This document shows, piece by piece, positions 1 to 7,122 of a stretch of DNA of 13,626 nucleotides. A program made the position numbers and the translations under genes. The stretch lies in the NCBI GenBank assembly GCA_934402155.1, contig CAKRTP010000045.1:1-13626 (forward strand), read 5' to 3'. The stretch's first letter is position 1. Each line of letters opens with the position of its first letter. This DNA comes from an uncultured Blautia sp. (GTDB lineage: Bacteria > Bacillota > Clostridia > Lachnospirales > Lachnospiraceae). The notes under the pieces are model-generated. The model made no database searches. It saw nothing but the letters and a program-made list of their open reading frames with translations, and was not told where the DNA came from.

Positions 1-240
1 CCGGACAAGGATGAGGCATATCAGTTTATGGATTATATCCTTCAGCCGGAGAATGCAGCAAAATGCTTCGATTATATCGGATATTACTGTACAAATAAAG
101 CAGCAGATTCTCTGCTTGAGAACCAGGATCTTGTTGTTCCGGATTCTGTGACAGAGGGATCTGCAGTAGAAAACATCAGTGCAGAGGCAGATGAGGCCTA
201 TAATAAGAACTGGACAGAATTCAAGGCTGCCTGCAACTGA
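1..240 (+). CDS. ABC transporter substrate-binding protein, PotD/PotF-like, 3' end only (5' truncated)
   Basis: The reading frame is open from base 1 to a TGA at 238-240, so only the last 79 residues of a longer protein are visible; the first internal Met is not a start. The visible part resembles the C-terminal lobe of polyamine-type periplasmic binding proteins: an EAYQFMDYILQPENAA helix, then an IGYYCTNKAA segment. That segment matches the family pattern in which a Gly-Tyr-x-Thr-x-Asn-x-Ala-Ala stretch follows the 'residue-range of lost domain' helix. It ends in a charged amphipathic helix (DEAYNKNWTEFKAA), as PotD-like proteins do. In the cell it would be an extracellular lipoprotein or anchored receptor feeding an ABC importer whose other genes lie upstream of the window. 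Only 21 bases separate it from the enzyme I gene, so the two are probably co-transcribed. The exact ligand cannot be told from this fragment; spermidine/putrescine is the best guess. Confidence 0.8.
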   Translation, partial: PDKDEAYQFMDYILQPENAAKCFDYIGYYCTNKAADSLLENQDLVVPDSVTEGSAVENISAEADEAYNKNWTEFKAACN

Positions 241-261
241 TAGAAACAAGGGGGAAGAAGG

Positions 262-1884
262 ATGGAGATTTACAAAGGTATTGCTACCTTTTCGGGAATT
301 GCCATCGGAAAAATCTTATATTACAGCAGAGGGGAATATCAGATACGCCAGTGTCTGGTCAGCAATATCAAAAAAGAAATTGATGATTTCCAGAAAGCCA
401 GAGAACAGGCAGTTACAAAACTCAAAGAACTGTACGAGACAAACAAAATCCTGAACGAAGCGGAGGCCAGGACTTTTCTGGATCAGGCGAAGCTTCTGGA
501 TTCTGTAAGCTTTCAGAGAGCTATCGAGAGCAGCATTGCCAATGAAAAGGTCAATGCTGCTTATGCAGTCATGACAAACCGTGATGAGCTGATTGAGACA
601 TTCCGTAATCTGGAGGAACCTGTGATCCGAAAAAGAATCTCAGATATTCAGGAGATTTCAAACCGTCTGATCCAGATCCTTGGCGGTGCGGCGATCCGGA
701 TCAATCTCGGAGAGGAACCTGTGATCCTTGTTGCAGAGGCACTTTCTCCGACGGAGATCATGGAGATGGACAAGGAGAAACTTCTTGCCGTTGTCATGCA
801 TCATGGCTCAGTAGTTTCACATGCCTCCATCATGACAAAGACAATGGAGATCCCGACACTGGTGGATATTGCACCGGATGATGAATGGGAGGGAATGACG
901 GCGATCGTCGATGGATATACAGGAACCATGTATCTGGATCCGGATGCGGAGATCAAAAAAGAATATGAGATCCGCCTGGAGGCTGACAGAAGAGAAAGAG
1001 AAGAATTATTTAAACTCAAAAGTCAGAAGGATGAAACAAAAGACGGCAAACAAATCGGTCTGTATGCCAATATAGGAAATATGAGTGATCTGAGCAGCGT
1101 TCTTTTTTATGGAGCATCCGGCATAGGCCTTCTTCGAAGCGAATTCCAGTATCTCGGAAGAGAAAATTATCCGAGAGAAAACGAACTATTTCATGCATAC
1201 AAAAAGCTTGCAGAGACTATGGGAGATCGTACCGCAGTAATCCGAACAGCAGACCTCGGAGCCGATAAGCAGGCTTCCTATCTGGATATTCCGGCGGAAA
1301 CAAATCCTATCATGGGAAACAGAGGTATCCGGCTCTGTCTGGATCGTAAAAGAATGTTTAAGGCACAGCTTCGTGCAATCTATCGCGCCAGTGCCTATGG
1401 AAATCTTGCGATGATGTATCCTATGATCAATTCTGAGGAAGAAATGGATCAGATAGAGGAAATTATCCGTGAAGTCAAAGAAGGGCTTGATGAGAAAGGA
1501 ATTCCTTATCGGGATATCCGTACAGGAATCATGATCGAGACACCGGCAGCAGTTATGATAAGCCGGGAGCTTGCAAGGAGAGTAAATTTTCTGAGTATAG
1601 GAACAAATGACCTGACGCAGTACACACTTGCGATGGATCGACAGAATCCTCTGCTCAAGAATAAATATAATGATCATCATCCGGCGGTACTCCGTATGAT
1701 CAAGATGGTGGTAGATGCTGCCCATCAGGAAAATCGTCACGCAGGAATCTGTGGGGAAATCGCCGCAGATACGGAACTGACAGAAACTTTTCTTCGGATG
1801 GGTGTTGATTTTCTGTCTGTAGTGCCGGCATGTATCCTGCCGGTCAGAAAGGCAATCCGTCAGACAGATCTCAACTCTTTGTGA
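262..1884 (+). CDS. ptsP: Phosphoenolpyruvate-protein phosphotransferase (PTS enzyme I), divergent form
   Basis: This 540-residue protein has the full enzyme I layout, slightly shorter than the usual 570 or so: an N-terminal HPr-binding/phospho-His region (about 1-225) and a C-terminal PEP-binding TIM barrel (about 255-530). Enzyme I takes phosphate from PEP and passes it through a histidine to HPr in the cytoplasm. The phospho-acceptor is His187 in GSVVSHASIMTK. PEP/Mg site motifs are intact: LLRSEFQYLGR (290-300), RTADLGADK (328-336), NRGIR (353-357), GTNDLTQYTLAMDR (447-460) and the catalytic Cys497 in GICGE. The loop before His187 is unusual: common enzyme I sequences have a Gly-Gly pair and an Arg after the SHxxI motif, while here there are HHGS and Lys193. 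The start at 262 is preceded by GGGGGAAGAAGG. It sits in a probable operon between an ABC binding-protein gene and a DUF362 gene. No HPr or sugar-specific PTS component is visible, so it may be a housekeeping or a paralogous enzyme I. Confidence 0.92.
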   Translation: MEIYKGIATFSGIAIGKILYYSRGEYQIRQCLVSNIKKEIDDFQKAREQAVTKLKELYETNKILNEAEARTFLDQAKLLDSVSFQRAIESSIANEKVNAAYAVMTNRDELIETFRNLEEPVIRKRISDIQEISNRLIQILGGAAIRINLGEEPVILVAEALSPTEIMEMDKEKLLAVVMHHGSVVSHASIMTKTMEIPTLVDIAPDDEWEGMTAIVDGYTGTMYLDPDAEIKKEYEIRLEADRREREELFKLKSQKDETKDGKQIGLYANIGNMSDLSSVLFYGASGIGLLRSEFQYLGRENYPRENELFHAYKKLAETMGDRTAVIRTADLGADKQASYLDIPAETNPIMGNRGIRLCLDRKRMFKAQLRAIYRASAYGNLAMMYPMINSEEEMDQIEEIIREVKEGLDEKGIPYRDIRTGIMIETPAAVMISRELARRVNFLSIGTNDLTQYTLAMDRQNPLLKNKYNDHHPAVLRMIKMVVDAAHQENRHAGICGEIAADTELTETFLRMGVDFLSVVPACILPVRKAIRQTDLNSL

Positions 1885-1892
1885 GGATAATT

Positions 1893-3032
1893 ATGAATAA
1901 AAAAAGCAAAGTAATTCTTCTTCCCTGTAATTCCTACAGGGAAGAAACTGTTTATGAGAATCTTGAAATCGGTCTGGAACTTCTTGGAGGAATTGAATCC
2001 ATTGTCAGTCAGGAAGAATCGATTTTGCTGAAACCAAATCTTCTTAAGAAGGCAGAAGTTAACAGGGCAGTGATCACTCATCCGGTGGTGGTTGGCATGT
2101 TTGCCAGACTGATGCGGGAAAAGGGCTATCAGAATATTGTACTTGCAGATTCCTGCGGAAACGGAACGACAAGCAAGGTGATCCATGGGACAGGAATGGA
2201 TACTTATCTGGAGAAGTTTGGTATTCCGGCAATTGATTATACCAGAGGAGTTCATGTTGAGAATCCAAAAGGAGTTCAGGCGAAGGAATTTGTCCTTCCG
2301 GTGGAACTTCTGGAGAGAGACTGTGTGATCTCTCTGTGCAAAATGAAGACACATGCTCTGGAACGTATCACAGGAGCAGTCAAGAACAGCTATGGGTTTG
2401 TCTATGGATTTCATAAGGCCAAAGGACATACACTCTATCCGAGTGCAGACAGTTTTGCAAGAATGCTGATAGATCTGAATCAGTATGTGAAACCGCGTCT
2501 GTATATTATGGATGGGATTGTTGCTATGGAAGGCAATGGACCAGGTTCCGGTGATCCGTCACCGATGAATGTGATGCTGATCTCGCAGGATCCGGTAGCT
2601 CTGGACAGTGTGTTCTGTCATCTGATCCATCTGGACCCGCAGATGGTGCCGACAAACTATCACGGAGAAAAGATGGGACTTGGAACATGGAAGGAAGATG
2701 AAATTGAACTTCTGACTCCAGATGGACCAATTAGGATGGAAGATGCGGTGGCACAGTATGGAAATCCATATTTTGATGTAGACAGGAGAGTAGCGCGTTC
2801 CGGTATGTGGGAGCGTCTTGCAAAGGCCCTGAATATTTTTCAGAAAAAACCGTACATCCAGTCGGAAAAATGCATTCGCTGCGGTATTTGTGTCAAAAGC
2901 TGTCCTGTTCCGGGAAAGGCTGTAAATTTCAAAGATGGCAGGCAGAATCCTCCGGTTTATGATTACAGGAAGTGTATCAGGTGTTTCTGCTGTCAGGAAA
3001 TGTGCCCGGAAAAAGCAATCCATGTAAAATAA
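1893..3032 (+). CDS. DUF362 domain protein with C-terminal 2x[4Fe-4S] ferredoxin domain
   Basis: I start this 379-residue protein at ATG 1893. A GTGAGGA Shine-Dalgarno overlapping the TGA of ptsP lies 6 bases upstream; a longer in-frame extension to 1830 would overlap ptsP by 55 bases without such a site. The first 310 or so residues form a DUF362 domain, recognisable from LLKPNLL (about 48-54), the KMKTH...TGAVKNSYG block, and IMDGIVAMEGNGPGSGDP. The tail carries two clusters: C327-x2-C330-x2-C333-x3-C337 and C361-x2-C364-x2-C367-x3-C371, with an additional Cys366 inside the second. DUF362 proteins with this tail are common in anaerobic Firmicutes and archaea, and their biochemical role is not established. 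The clusters imply electron transfer or a redox-sensing role in the cytoplasm; I saw no signal peptide. It is the last gene before a strong terminator. Confidence 0.9.
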   Translation: MNKKSKVILLPCNSYREETVYENLEIGLELLGGIESIVSQEESILLKPNLLKKAEVNRAVITHPVVVGMFARLMREKGYQNIVLADSCGNGTTSKVIHGTGMDTYLEKFGIPAIDYTRGVHVENPKGVQAKEFVLPVELLERDCVISLCKMKTHALERITGAVKNSYGFVYGFHKAKGHTLYPSADSFARMLIDLNQYVKPRLYIMDGIVAMEGNGPGSGDPSPMNVMLISQDPVALDSVFCHLIHLDPQMVPTNYHGEKMGLGTWKEDEIELLTPDGPIRMEDAVAQYGNPYFDVDRRVARSGMWERLAKALNIFQKKPYIQSEKCIRCGICVKSCPVPGKAVNFKDGRQNPPVYDYRKCIRCFCCQEMCPEKAIHVK

Positions 3033-3052
3033 AATTCATATCGATACCTAAA

Positions 3053-3101
3053 AAAAGTCCTCTGCAAAGGCTGCGAAAAGCAGTTTTTACAGGGGACTTT
3101 T
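3053..3101. terminator. Bidirectional intrinsic terminator between convergent genes
   Basis: A 12-bp outer stem (3053-3064 with 3090-3101, one G-U/T mismatch in the middle) encloses a small inner stem (CTGC 3071-3074 with GCAG 3080-3083). Read on the plus strand, the stem is followed by a T-rich tract (ACTTTTCTGTTTT) after the DUF362 gene. Read on the minus strand, it is followed by seven T residues (complement of 3050-3056) after the homocysteine methyltransferase gene. It lies between the two stop codons (3032 and 3134), where a shared terminator is expected. Confidence 0.88.
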
Positions 3102-3133
3102 CTGTTTTGTCCATTGCAGATACCAGCAGGATT

Positions 3134-4003
3134 TTATCTTATAGAATCATGAAGAGCACGGATAAATGCAGGAGTGGTACCGCAGCATCCACCTACAACG
3201 GATGCACCGTTCTCTATCAAAACTTTCATATAAGAAGCAAAATCATCTGCTCCCATGCTGTATACGGCATTTCCATTATCATCGATGACAGGCATACCGG
3301 CATTCGGTTTCGCGATGACAGGGATGGATACATTTTCTTTGATATTTCTCACAATAGATACAAGCTGGTCAGGTCCGACAGAACAGTTGATCCCGACAGC
3401 ATCTGCACCGGCTGCTTCAAGAGAAACTGCTGCCTCAATGGCATTGCCGCCGCTGAAGATACTTCCGTCAGCTTCTACAGTCATAGTGCACATGACAGGA
3501 AGGTCGCATACAGATCCGGCAGCGTCCACAGCAGCAAGAGTTTCTTCGATATTGATCATAGTTTCGGCTGCAATAAGGTCAATTCCGGCATCAGCAAGGA
3601 TGCGGATCTGTTCCTGATACATTCTGAATGCATCATCATAAGTATAATCACCATCAGTTGTGATAAAAGAACCGGAAGTTGTGATATCGCCAGCTACATA
3701 GACACCATTTCCGGAAAGCTCTCTGGAATATCCGACCAGAGTACGGTTGATCTCTTCGATGCGGTCTTCGAGACCATGTTTGGAAAGATTAATACGGTTT
3801 CCGCCAAAAGTAGGAGCATAGATGACCTGGCTTCCCGCTTTTATATAGGCACGCTGGAGATCCTGAAAAATATCCTTATGTTCGATCACCCATGTTTCTG
3901 TGCAGATTCCTCTTGGCATTCCGCTGGCCAGAAGATTTGATCCTGTAGCACCGTCGAGAAGAAGGACGTTTTCGGTCAGTTTACGAAATTGTTCTTTTGT
4001 CAT
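3134..4003 (-). CDS. Homocysteine S-methyltransferase family protein (stand-alone MetH-N-like domain)
   Basis: This 289-residue protein is a single homocysteine S-methyltransferase TIM barrel (pfam S-methyl_trans type). Visible signatures are DGATGSNL (17-24) near the N-terminus, the APTFGGNR stretch (63-70), and the three zinc-binding cysteines: Cys207 in GINCSVGPDQL and Cys273/Cys274 in VGGCCGTTP. These ligands bind zinc and activate homocysteine thiolate for methylation to methionine. No folate-binding, cobalamin-binding or reactivation domain is attached. It therefore either uses another methyl donor (S-methylmethionine or betaine-like) or works with separately encoded corrinoid partners. 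I chose ATG 4003 because AAGGAGG lies at 4014-4020, 10 bases upstream; a longer frame from 4057 would run through that site. It is a single-gene transcription unit, convergent with DUF362 and divergent from DUF3825. The cytoplasmic location and methionine-cycle role follow from the family; the donor is not shown by the sequence. Confidence 0.9.
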   Translation of the reverse strand: MTKEQFRKLTENVLLLDGATGSNLLASGMPRGICTETWVIEHKDIFQDLQRAYIKAGSQVIYAPTFGGNRINLSKHGLEDRIEEINRTLVGYSRELSGNGVYVAGDITTSGSFITTDGDYTYDDAFRMYQEQIRILADAGIDLIAAETMINIEETLAAVDAAGSVCDLPVMCTMTVEADGSIFSGGNAIEAAVSLEAAGADAVGINCSVGPDQLVSIVRNIKENVSIPVIAKPNAGMPVIDDNGNAVYSMGADDFASYMKVLIENGASVVGGCCGTTPAFIRALHDSIR

Positions 4004-4013
4004 AAGTTTGTTG

Positions 4014-4020
4014 CCTCCTT
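4014..4020 (-). promoter_or_regulatory. Ribosome binding site deciding the start of the homocysteine methyltransferase gene
   Basis: On the minus strand AAGGAGG is followed by CAACAAACTT and then ATG (4003-4001). This full anti-Shine-Dalgarno match lies inside the longer open frame that begins at 4057, so it argues for the shorter 289-residue product. Confidence 0.8.
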
Positions 4021-4097
4021 GATGAATAATAAAATGTATAAGCAACTTACCTGGCAATCTCCGCAGTTTCGTCGGAAAGCGCTTATTTCAGTTTTTT

Positions 4098-4126
4098 ATT
4101 ATAGCACGGGTATTTTCAAATGTCGA
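4098..4126 (-). promoter_or_regulatory. Predicted sigma-A type promoter for the homocysteine methyltransferase gene
   Basis: On the minus strand TCGACA (-35, one base off TTGACA; plus-strand 4121-4126) and a perfect TATAAT (-10; plus-strand 4098-4103) are separated by exactly 17 bases. Transcription would begin near 4091 and give a leader of about 85-90 nt before ATG 4003. I found no known methionine-type riboswitch (S-box or T-box core) in that leader. Confidence 0.7.
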
Positions 4127-4154
4127 TATTTGTAGATGGAAAGAAGTTGATGTT

Positions 4155-4183
4155 TTGACAGTTGTATGCTATTTTTTTAGTAT
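4155..4183 (+). promoter_or_regulatory. Predicted sigma-A type promoter for the DUF3825 gene
   Basis: TTGACA at 4155-4160 is perfect. A 17-base spacer leads to TAGTAT at 4178-4183 as the -10. It is divergent from, and about 30 bases away from, the minus-strand promoter. It would produce a leader of about 160 nt ahead of ATG 4352 that contains two hairpin-forming sequences. The -10 is imperfect, so confidence is moderate. Confidence 0.5.
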
Positions 4184-4191
4184 AGCTGCAG

Positions 4192-4254
4192 CCGTTCAGT
4201 TTTTATAAGAACGGTTATCTATATTCTTTGTATCCGGCAGTTCTGCCGGTGGAT
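4192..4254. other. Two inverted repeats in the divergent intergenic region (348-base gap 4004-4351)
   Basis: The first dyad is CCGTTC (4192-4197) with GAACGG (4209-4214) around an A/T-rich 11-base loop. The second is CCGGCAGTTCTGCCGG (4234-4249), with 7-bp arms around a 2-base centre as DNA, or a 6-bp stem with a GTTC tetraloop as RNA. Both lie downstream of the predicted plus-strand promoter and upstream of the minus-strand one, so they could be leader structures or operators. Neither is followed by a U-run, so they are not intrinsic terminators. The rest of the 4004-4351 gap holds the two promoters, an extended -10-like TGGTATAAT on the minus strand (about 4268-4276) without a good -35, and the two ribosome binding sites. 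I see no gene in it. Confidence 0.45.
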
Positions 4255-4351
4255 TTCCCTCAATATTATTATACCAGACTCTAAAGTTTCAAAAGCTGTC
4301 CATATTTACATCTTTTAACTGAATCATCAACACAATTCTCAAGGAGGCATT

Positions 4352-5092
4352 ATGAATTTATTTGATTATACGTACTGCGGGAATTATAACCGGCAGATAC
4401 AGAATCTCTCCAGGATCGTTCCGGAGAAATGGAGCTTTGGCAGTACAGAAGATAACGGCATCCTCAAAGGTTATCTGGAGCATACTTTTCAGAGAGTCTA
4501 CGAAGAAGGAAAGATATTGGAAACAGAAAACTATGCAATCTTTAACACAGGATTGTTTAACCGGTATTATCAGCCCGTTTATGTCTATTTCATTCCAAAT
4601 CTGATTCCGGACAGACAGAAATGGTATCTGGAAGGCTTTTATACAGAGTATTATCTTCTCAAAGCAGGAATCGACAGCCTTCCCAAAAGAGCAGAATATG
4701 TGCATAACCCGGCAGAACTTATTTTTGATACAGGACTTGATATTATCCCACAGTATGAACATATTTTTGAGGAAGCGGAGAATAATCAGCGGCTTCCGGA
4801 GAATATCAGGAACAGTGTTATGAAAGTGCCTCTTTTTGATGGAGCACTGCGTCAGACAAAGCGGATGCTGGAGGCGGACTATCGTACCGCAATTCCTCAG
4901 TATTATGATCATGGAATTCAGTTTCTGATTCCTGTATGTCTGCAGGATCCTGCCAGAGCAGATCTGGCGCTTGCCTGTGTCAAGACGGAAGATGGCAAAA
5001 AATATCTCGGAAGGACGTGCCTCACCCTCAAAATGGCCTATCATAATGCAAGATTGCTGGCGAAGATCCACAGCAGCTGGCTGTGTCCGTGA
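4352..5092 (+). CDS. DUF3825 domain-containing protein, function unknown
   Basis: The start at 4352 is preceded by AAGGAGG (4341-4347). The 246-residue soluble protein looks like a complete stand-alone DUF3825 domain. Recognisable blocks are NGILKGYLEHTFQRVYEEGK (35-54), IFNTGLFNRYYQPVYVYF (63-80), WYLEGF (91-96), LPKRAEYVHNPAELIFD (110-126), DHGIQFLIPVCL (186-197), and the C-terminal RTCLTLKMAYHNARLLAK (221-238). The order of conserved blocks, from the YLEHTF helix to the C-terminal CLTLxMAYxNAR motif, is how I recognise the family. I saw no signal peptide, membrane segment or nucleotide-binding P-loop. Members of this family have no established biochemical role that I know of; some larger relatives carry RNA-binding-type domains, but none is present here. 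It stands alone between its own promoter and the pot operon promoter. There is no strong terminator behind it (only a weak 6-bp hairpin at 5123-5141), so read-through into potA is possible. Confidence 0.72.
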   Translation: MNLFDYTYCGNYNRQIQNLSRIVPEKWSFGSTEDNGILKGYLEHTFQRVYEEGKILETENYAIFNTGLFNRYYQPVYVYFIPNLIPDRQKWYLEGFYTEYYLLKAGIDSLPKRAEYVHNPAELIFDTGLDIIPQYEHIFEEAENNQRLPENIRNSVMKVPLFDGALRQTKRMLEADYRTAIPQYYDHGIQFLIPVCLQDPARADLALACVKTEDGKKYLGRTCLTLKMAYHNARLLAKIHSSWLCP

Positions 5093-5151
5093 AAATAACA
5101 AAGAAAAAGATATTTTTACATTTGATTTTATACGGAAATCATAAAAACATA

Positions 5152-5180
5152 TTGAAATCGAAACGTTTTTGTGATACAAA
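5152..5180 (+). promoter_or_regulatory. Predicted promoter of the potABCD-DUF3786 operon
   Basis: TTGAAA (5152-5157), a 17-base spacer, then TACAAA (5175-5180) preceded by TGA, which makes an extended -10 (TGnTACAAA). A perfect 8-bp palindrome AAACGTTT (5161-5168) sits inside the spacer and could be part of an operator. Transcription would start near 5187, giving a leader of about 57 nt with the AGGAGGAAGG ribosome binding site at 5231-5240. Confidence 0.6.
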
Positions 5181-5243
5181 AGTAAAGTTACCATTAATAA
5201 AACTTTTATAAAAAAAGAGGGGATACTTTTAGGAGGAAGGCCA

Positions 5244-6317
5244 ATGAGCAACAAGCTGATCGACTTGATCGATATTTCTAAATCCTACGGGATGCAGACA
5301 GTTCTGGATGAACTGAATCTTTATATCAGGGAGAATGAATTTCTTACACTTCTTGGTCCGAGTGGATGCGGAAAGACTACTACACTTCGTATTTTAGGAG
5401 GATTTGAGACACCGGATAAGGGACGCGTGATCTTTGACGGGCAGGATATCACAAATCTTCCGCCGAATAAGCGACAGCTGAATACCGTATTTCAGAAATA
5501 TGCGTTATTTACACATATGAATATTGCGGAGAACATTGCTTTTGGATTGAAAATAAAAAATAAAAGTAAGCAGTATATCTATGACAAGATCAAATATGCA
5601 CTGAAACTTGTCAATCTGGATGGGTTTGAGAACCGCATGCCGGATTCTTTAAGTGGCGGACAGCAGCAGCGTATCGCGATTGCGAGGGCGATTGTAAATG
5701 AGCCGAAGGTTCTTCTTCTGGATGAGCCGCTGGGAGCTCTGGATCTCAAGATGCGTCAGGATATGCAGTACGAGCTGATCCGTCTCAAAAATGAGCTGGG
5801 AATCACATTTCTGTATGTAACTCATGATCAGGAAGAAGCACTTACCATGTCTGATACTATTGTGGTCATGAACCAGGGATATATTCAGCAGATCGGAACA
5901 CCGGAGAAGATCTACAATGAGCCTGAAAATGCTTTTGTGGCAGACTTTATCGGAGAGAGCAATATTATTTCTGCTACGATGGTACAGGATCGTCTGGTTA
6001 AGATTCTGGGAGTTAATTTTGCATGTGTGGATGAGGGATTTGGTCAGAATAAGCCGGTCGATGTCGTCATCCGTCCGGAGGATATTGATCTTCTCAAGCC
6101 AGGCGAGGGAAGTATTGATGGTGTGGTTACCCACATGATCTTCAAAGGTGTTCATTATGAGATGGAAGTCATGGCAAATAACTATGAGTGGCTGGTACAC
6201 AGTACAGATATGTTTCCTGTCGGAACAGAGGTCAGCATTCATGTAGATCCGTTTGATATCCAGATCATGAAAAAGCCGGAATCAGAAGATGAGGAGGCGG
6301 TCAACATTGAAGAATAA
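5244..6317 (+). CDS. potA: Spermidine/putrescine ABC transporter ATP-binding protein PotA
   Basis: This 357-residue cytoplasmic ATPase powers the polyamine importer and works as a dimer against PotB and PotC. All catalytic motifs are visible: Walker [10 protein letters not shown] (38-46), Q-loop VFQKYALF (82-89), signature LSGGQQQR (136-143), Walker B VLLLDEP (156-162), D-loop around GALD (164-167) and switch His194 in YVTHDQEEA. The C-terminal 120 or so residues form the TOBE-type regulatory domain typical of PotA/MalK-like ATPases ([11 protein letters not shown], then [10 protein letters not shown]). The length is normal for PotA. The start at 5244 has AGGAGGAAGG a few bases upstream. It is the first gene of the operon, and its last codons hold the ribosome binding site of potB. 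Sulfate or iron importers have similar ATPases, but the PotB/PotC/PotD partners point to polyamines. Confidence 0.95.
   Translation: MSNKLIDLIDISKSYGMQTVLDELNLYIRENEFLTLLGPSGCGKTTTLRILGGFETPDKGRVIFDGQDITNLPPNKRQLNTVFQKYALFTHMNIAENIAFGLKIKNKSKQYIYDKIKYALKLVNLDGFENRMPDSLSGGQQQRIAIARAIVNEPKVLLLDEPLGALDLKMRQDMQYELIRLKNELGITFLYVTHDQEEALTMSDTIVVMNQGYIQQIGTPEKIYNEPENAFVADFIGESNIISATMVQDRLVKILGVNFACVDEGFGQNKPVDVVIRPEDIDLLKPGEGSIDGVVTHMIFKGVHYEMEVMANNYEWLVHSTDMFPVGTEVSIHVDPFDIQIMKKPESEDEEAVNIEE
6292..6297 (+). promoter_or_regulatory. Ribosome binding site inside potA that sets a TTG start for potB
   Basis: AGGAGG at 6292-6297 lies 9 bases before an in-frame TTG (6307). The alternative ATG at 6289 is immediately before this site and has no Shine-Dalgarno of its own. 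The next ATG (6322) is 24 bases away, which is too far. The best reading is a TTG start that overlaps the end of potA by 11 bases. Confidence 0.65.
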
Positions 6318-7122
6318 GCGTATGCTTGCCGGACCGTATCTGTTCTGGGCAGTATCCTTTGTTGTGATCCCTCTGCTGGTGATCATCTACTATGCGTTTA
6401 CCAGTGATGAAGGAACTTTTACATTTTCCAATCTGGCACAGATCACGACACCGGAGAATCTGAAAGCACTGGGAATGTCAATCTTACTGTCATTTCTGAG
6501 TACAGCATTCTGTCTGATTCTTGCTTATCCACTGGCAATGATTCTAAGCCAGAAGCAGGTCAATCAGACAAGTTTTATAGTTCTGATCTTTATTCTGCCG
6601 ATGTGGATGAACTTTCTTCTGCGTACACTGGCATGGCAGACTCTGCTTGAGAAAAATGGTGTCATCAACAGTGTTCTGAGTTTCCTGCATCTGCCGGCAC
6701 TGGAGATCATCAATACACCATATGCCATTATTTTTGGTATGGTATATAACTTTCTGCCATTCATGGTTCTTCCGATCTACAATGTGCTGATCAAGATTGA
6801 TCCTAATGTCATCAACGCGGCACGGGATCTGGGAGCAAATTCCGTGCAGACATTCTGGAAAGTTATTTTTCCGCTGAGTATTCCAGGCATGATAAGTGGC
6901 ATCACCATGGTATTTGTACCGGCACTGACAACGTTTGTTATCTCCGATCTTCTGGGGGGAGGCAAGATCCTTCTGATCGGAAACGTGATCGAACAATCCT
7001 TCAAGCAGAACAGCAACTGGCATGTGGGAAGCGGGCTTTCTCTTGTACTGATGGTATTTATCATTGCAAGTATGGCTCTTGTGGCAAAATATGACAATGA
7101 GGACGGGGGTGCGGCATTTTGA
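6307..7122 (+). CDS. potB: Spermidine/putrescine ABC transporter permease PotB
   Basis: This is an integral membrane permease of about 271 residues with hydrophobic segments consistent with six helices, the first near residues 8-30 ([19 protein letters not shown]). The cytoplasmic coupling loop has the binding-protein-dependent permease (EAA-type) motif [19 protein letters not shown], followed by IPG, which docks on PotA. With PotC it would form the translocation pore. I place the start at TTG 6307 because of the AGGAGG at 6292-6297; an ATG six codons upstream (6289) is the alternative and would add MRRRST. The gene overlaps potA by 11 bases, and its TGA overlaps the TTG of the next gene in a TTGA arrangement, so the three genes are probably translationally coupled. 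The identification as PotB rather than a related iron or sulfate permease rests on order and partners. Confidence 0.92.
   Translation: MKNKRMLAGPYLFWAVSFVVIPLLVIIYYAFTSDEGTFTFSNLAQITTPENLKALGMSILLSFLSTAFCLILAYPLAMILSQKQVNQTSFIVLIFILPMWMNFLLRTLAWQTLLEKNGVINSVLSFLHLPALEIINTPYAIIFGMVYNFLPFMVLPIYNVLIKIDPNVINAARDLGANSVQTFWKVIFPLSIPGMISGITMVFVPALTTFVISDLLGGGKILLIGNVIEQSFKQNSNWHVGSGLSLVLMVFIIASMALVAKYDNEDGGAAF

Noticed and set aside
2972..3940. A 322-codon plus-strand open frame over the homocysteine methyltransferase gene.
   Set aside because: It is serine- and isoleucine-rich shadow sequence. The minus-strand frame has zinc ligands, family motifs, promoter and ribosome binding site, and the frame would also run through the bidirectional terminator.
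4004..4097. A methionine- or SAM-responsive riboswitch in the leader of the homocysteine methyltransferase gene.
   Set aside because: The leader of under 90 nt lacks the S-box, T-box and cobalamin-type conserved cores, and no terminator/antiterminator pair is visible.
5123..5141. A hairpin (TGATTT/AAATCA) after the DUF3825 gene as a terminator.
   Set aside because: The stem is only 6 bp, A/T-rich, and not followed by a T-run, so it is too weak to call.
4358..5254. A 298-codon open frame on the minus strand opposite the DUF3825 gene and the pot promoter.
   Set aside because: It has no ribosome binding site, its translation is rich in Cys, Ile and Phe without any recognisable domain, and it is the complement of a well-supported plus-strand gene and promoter.
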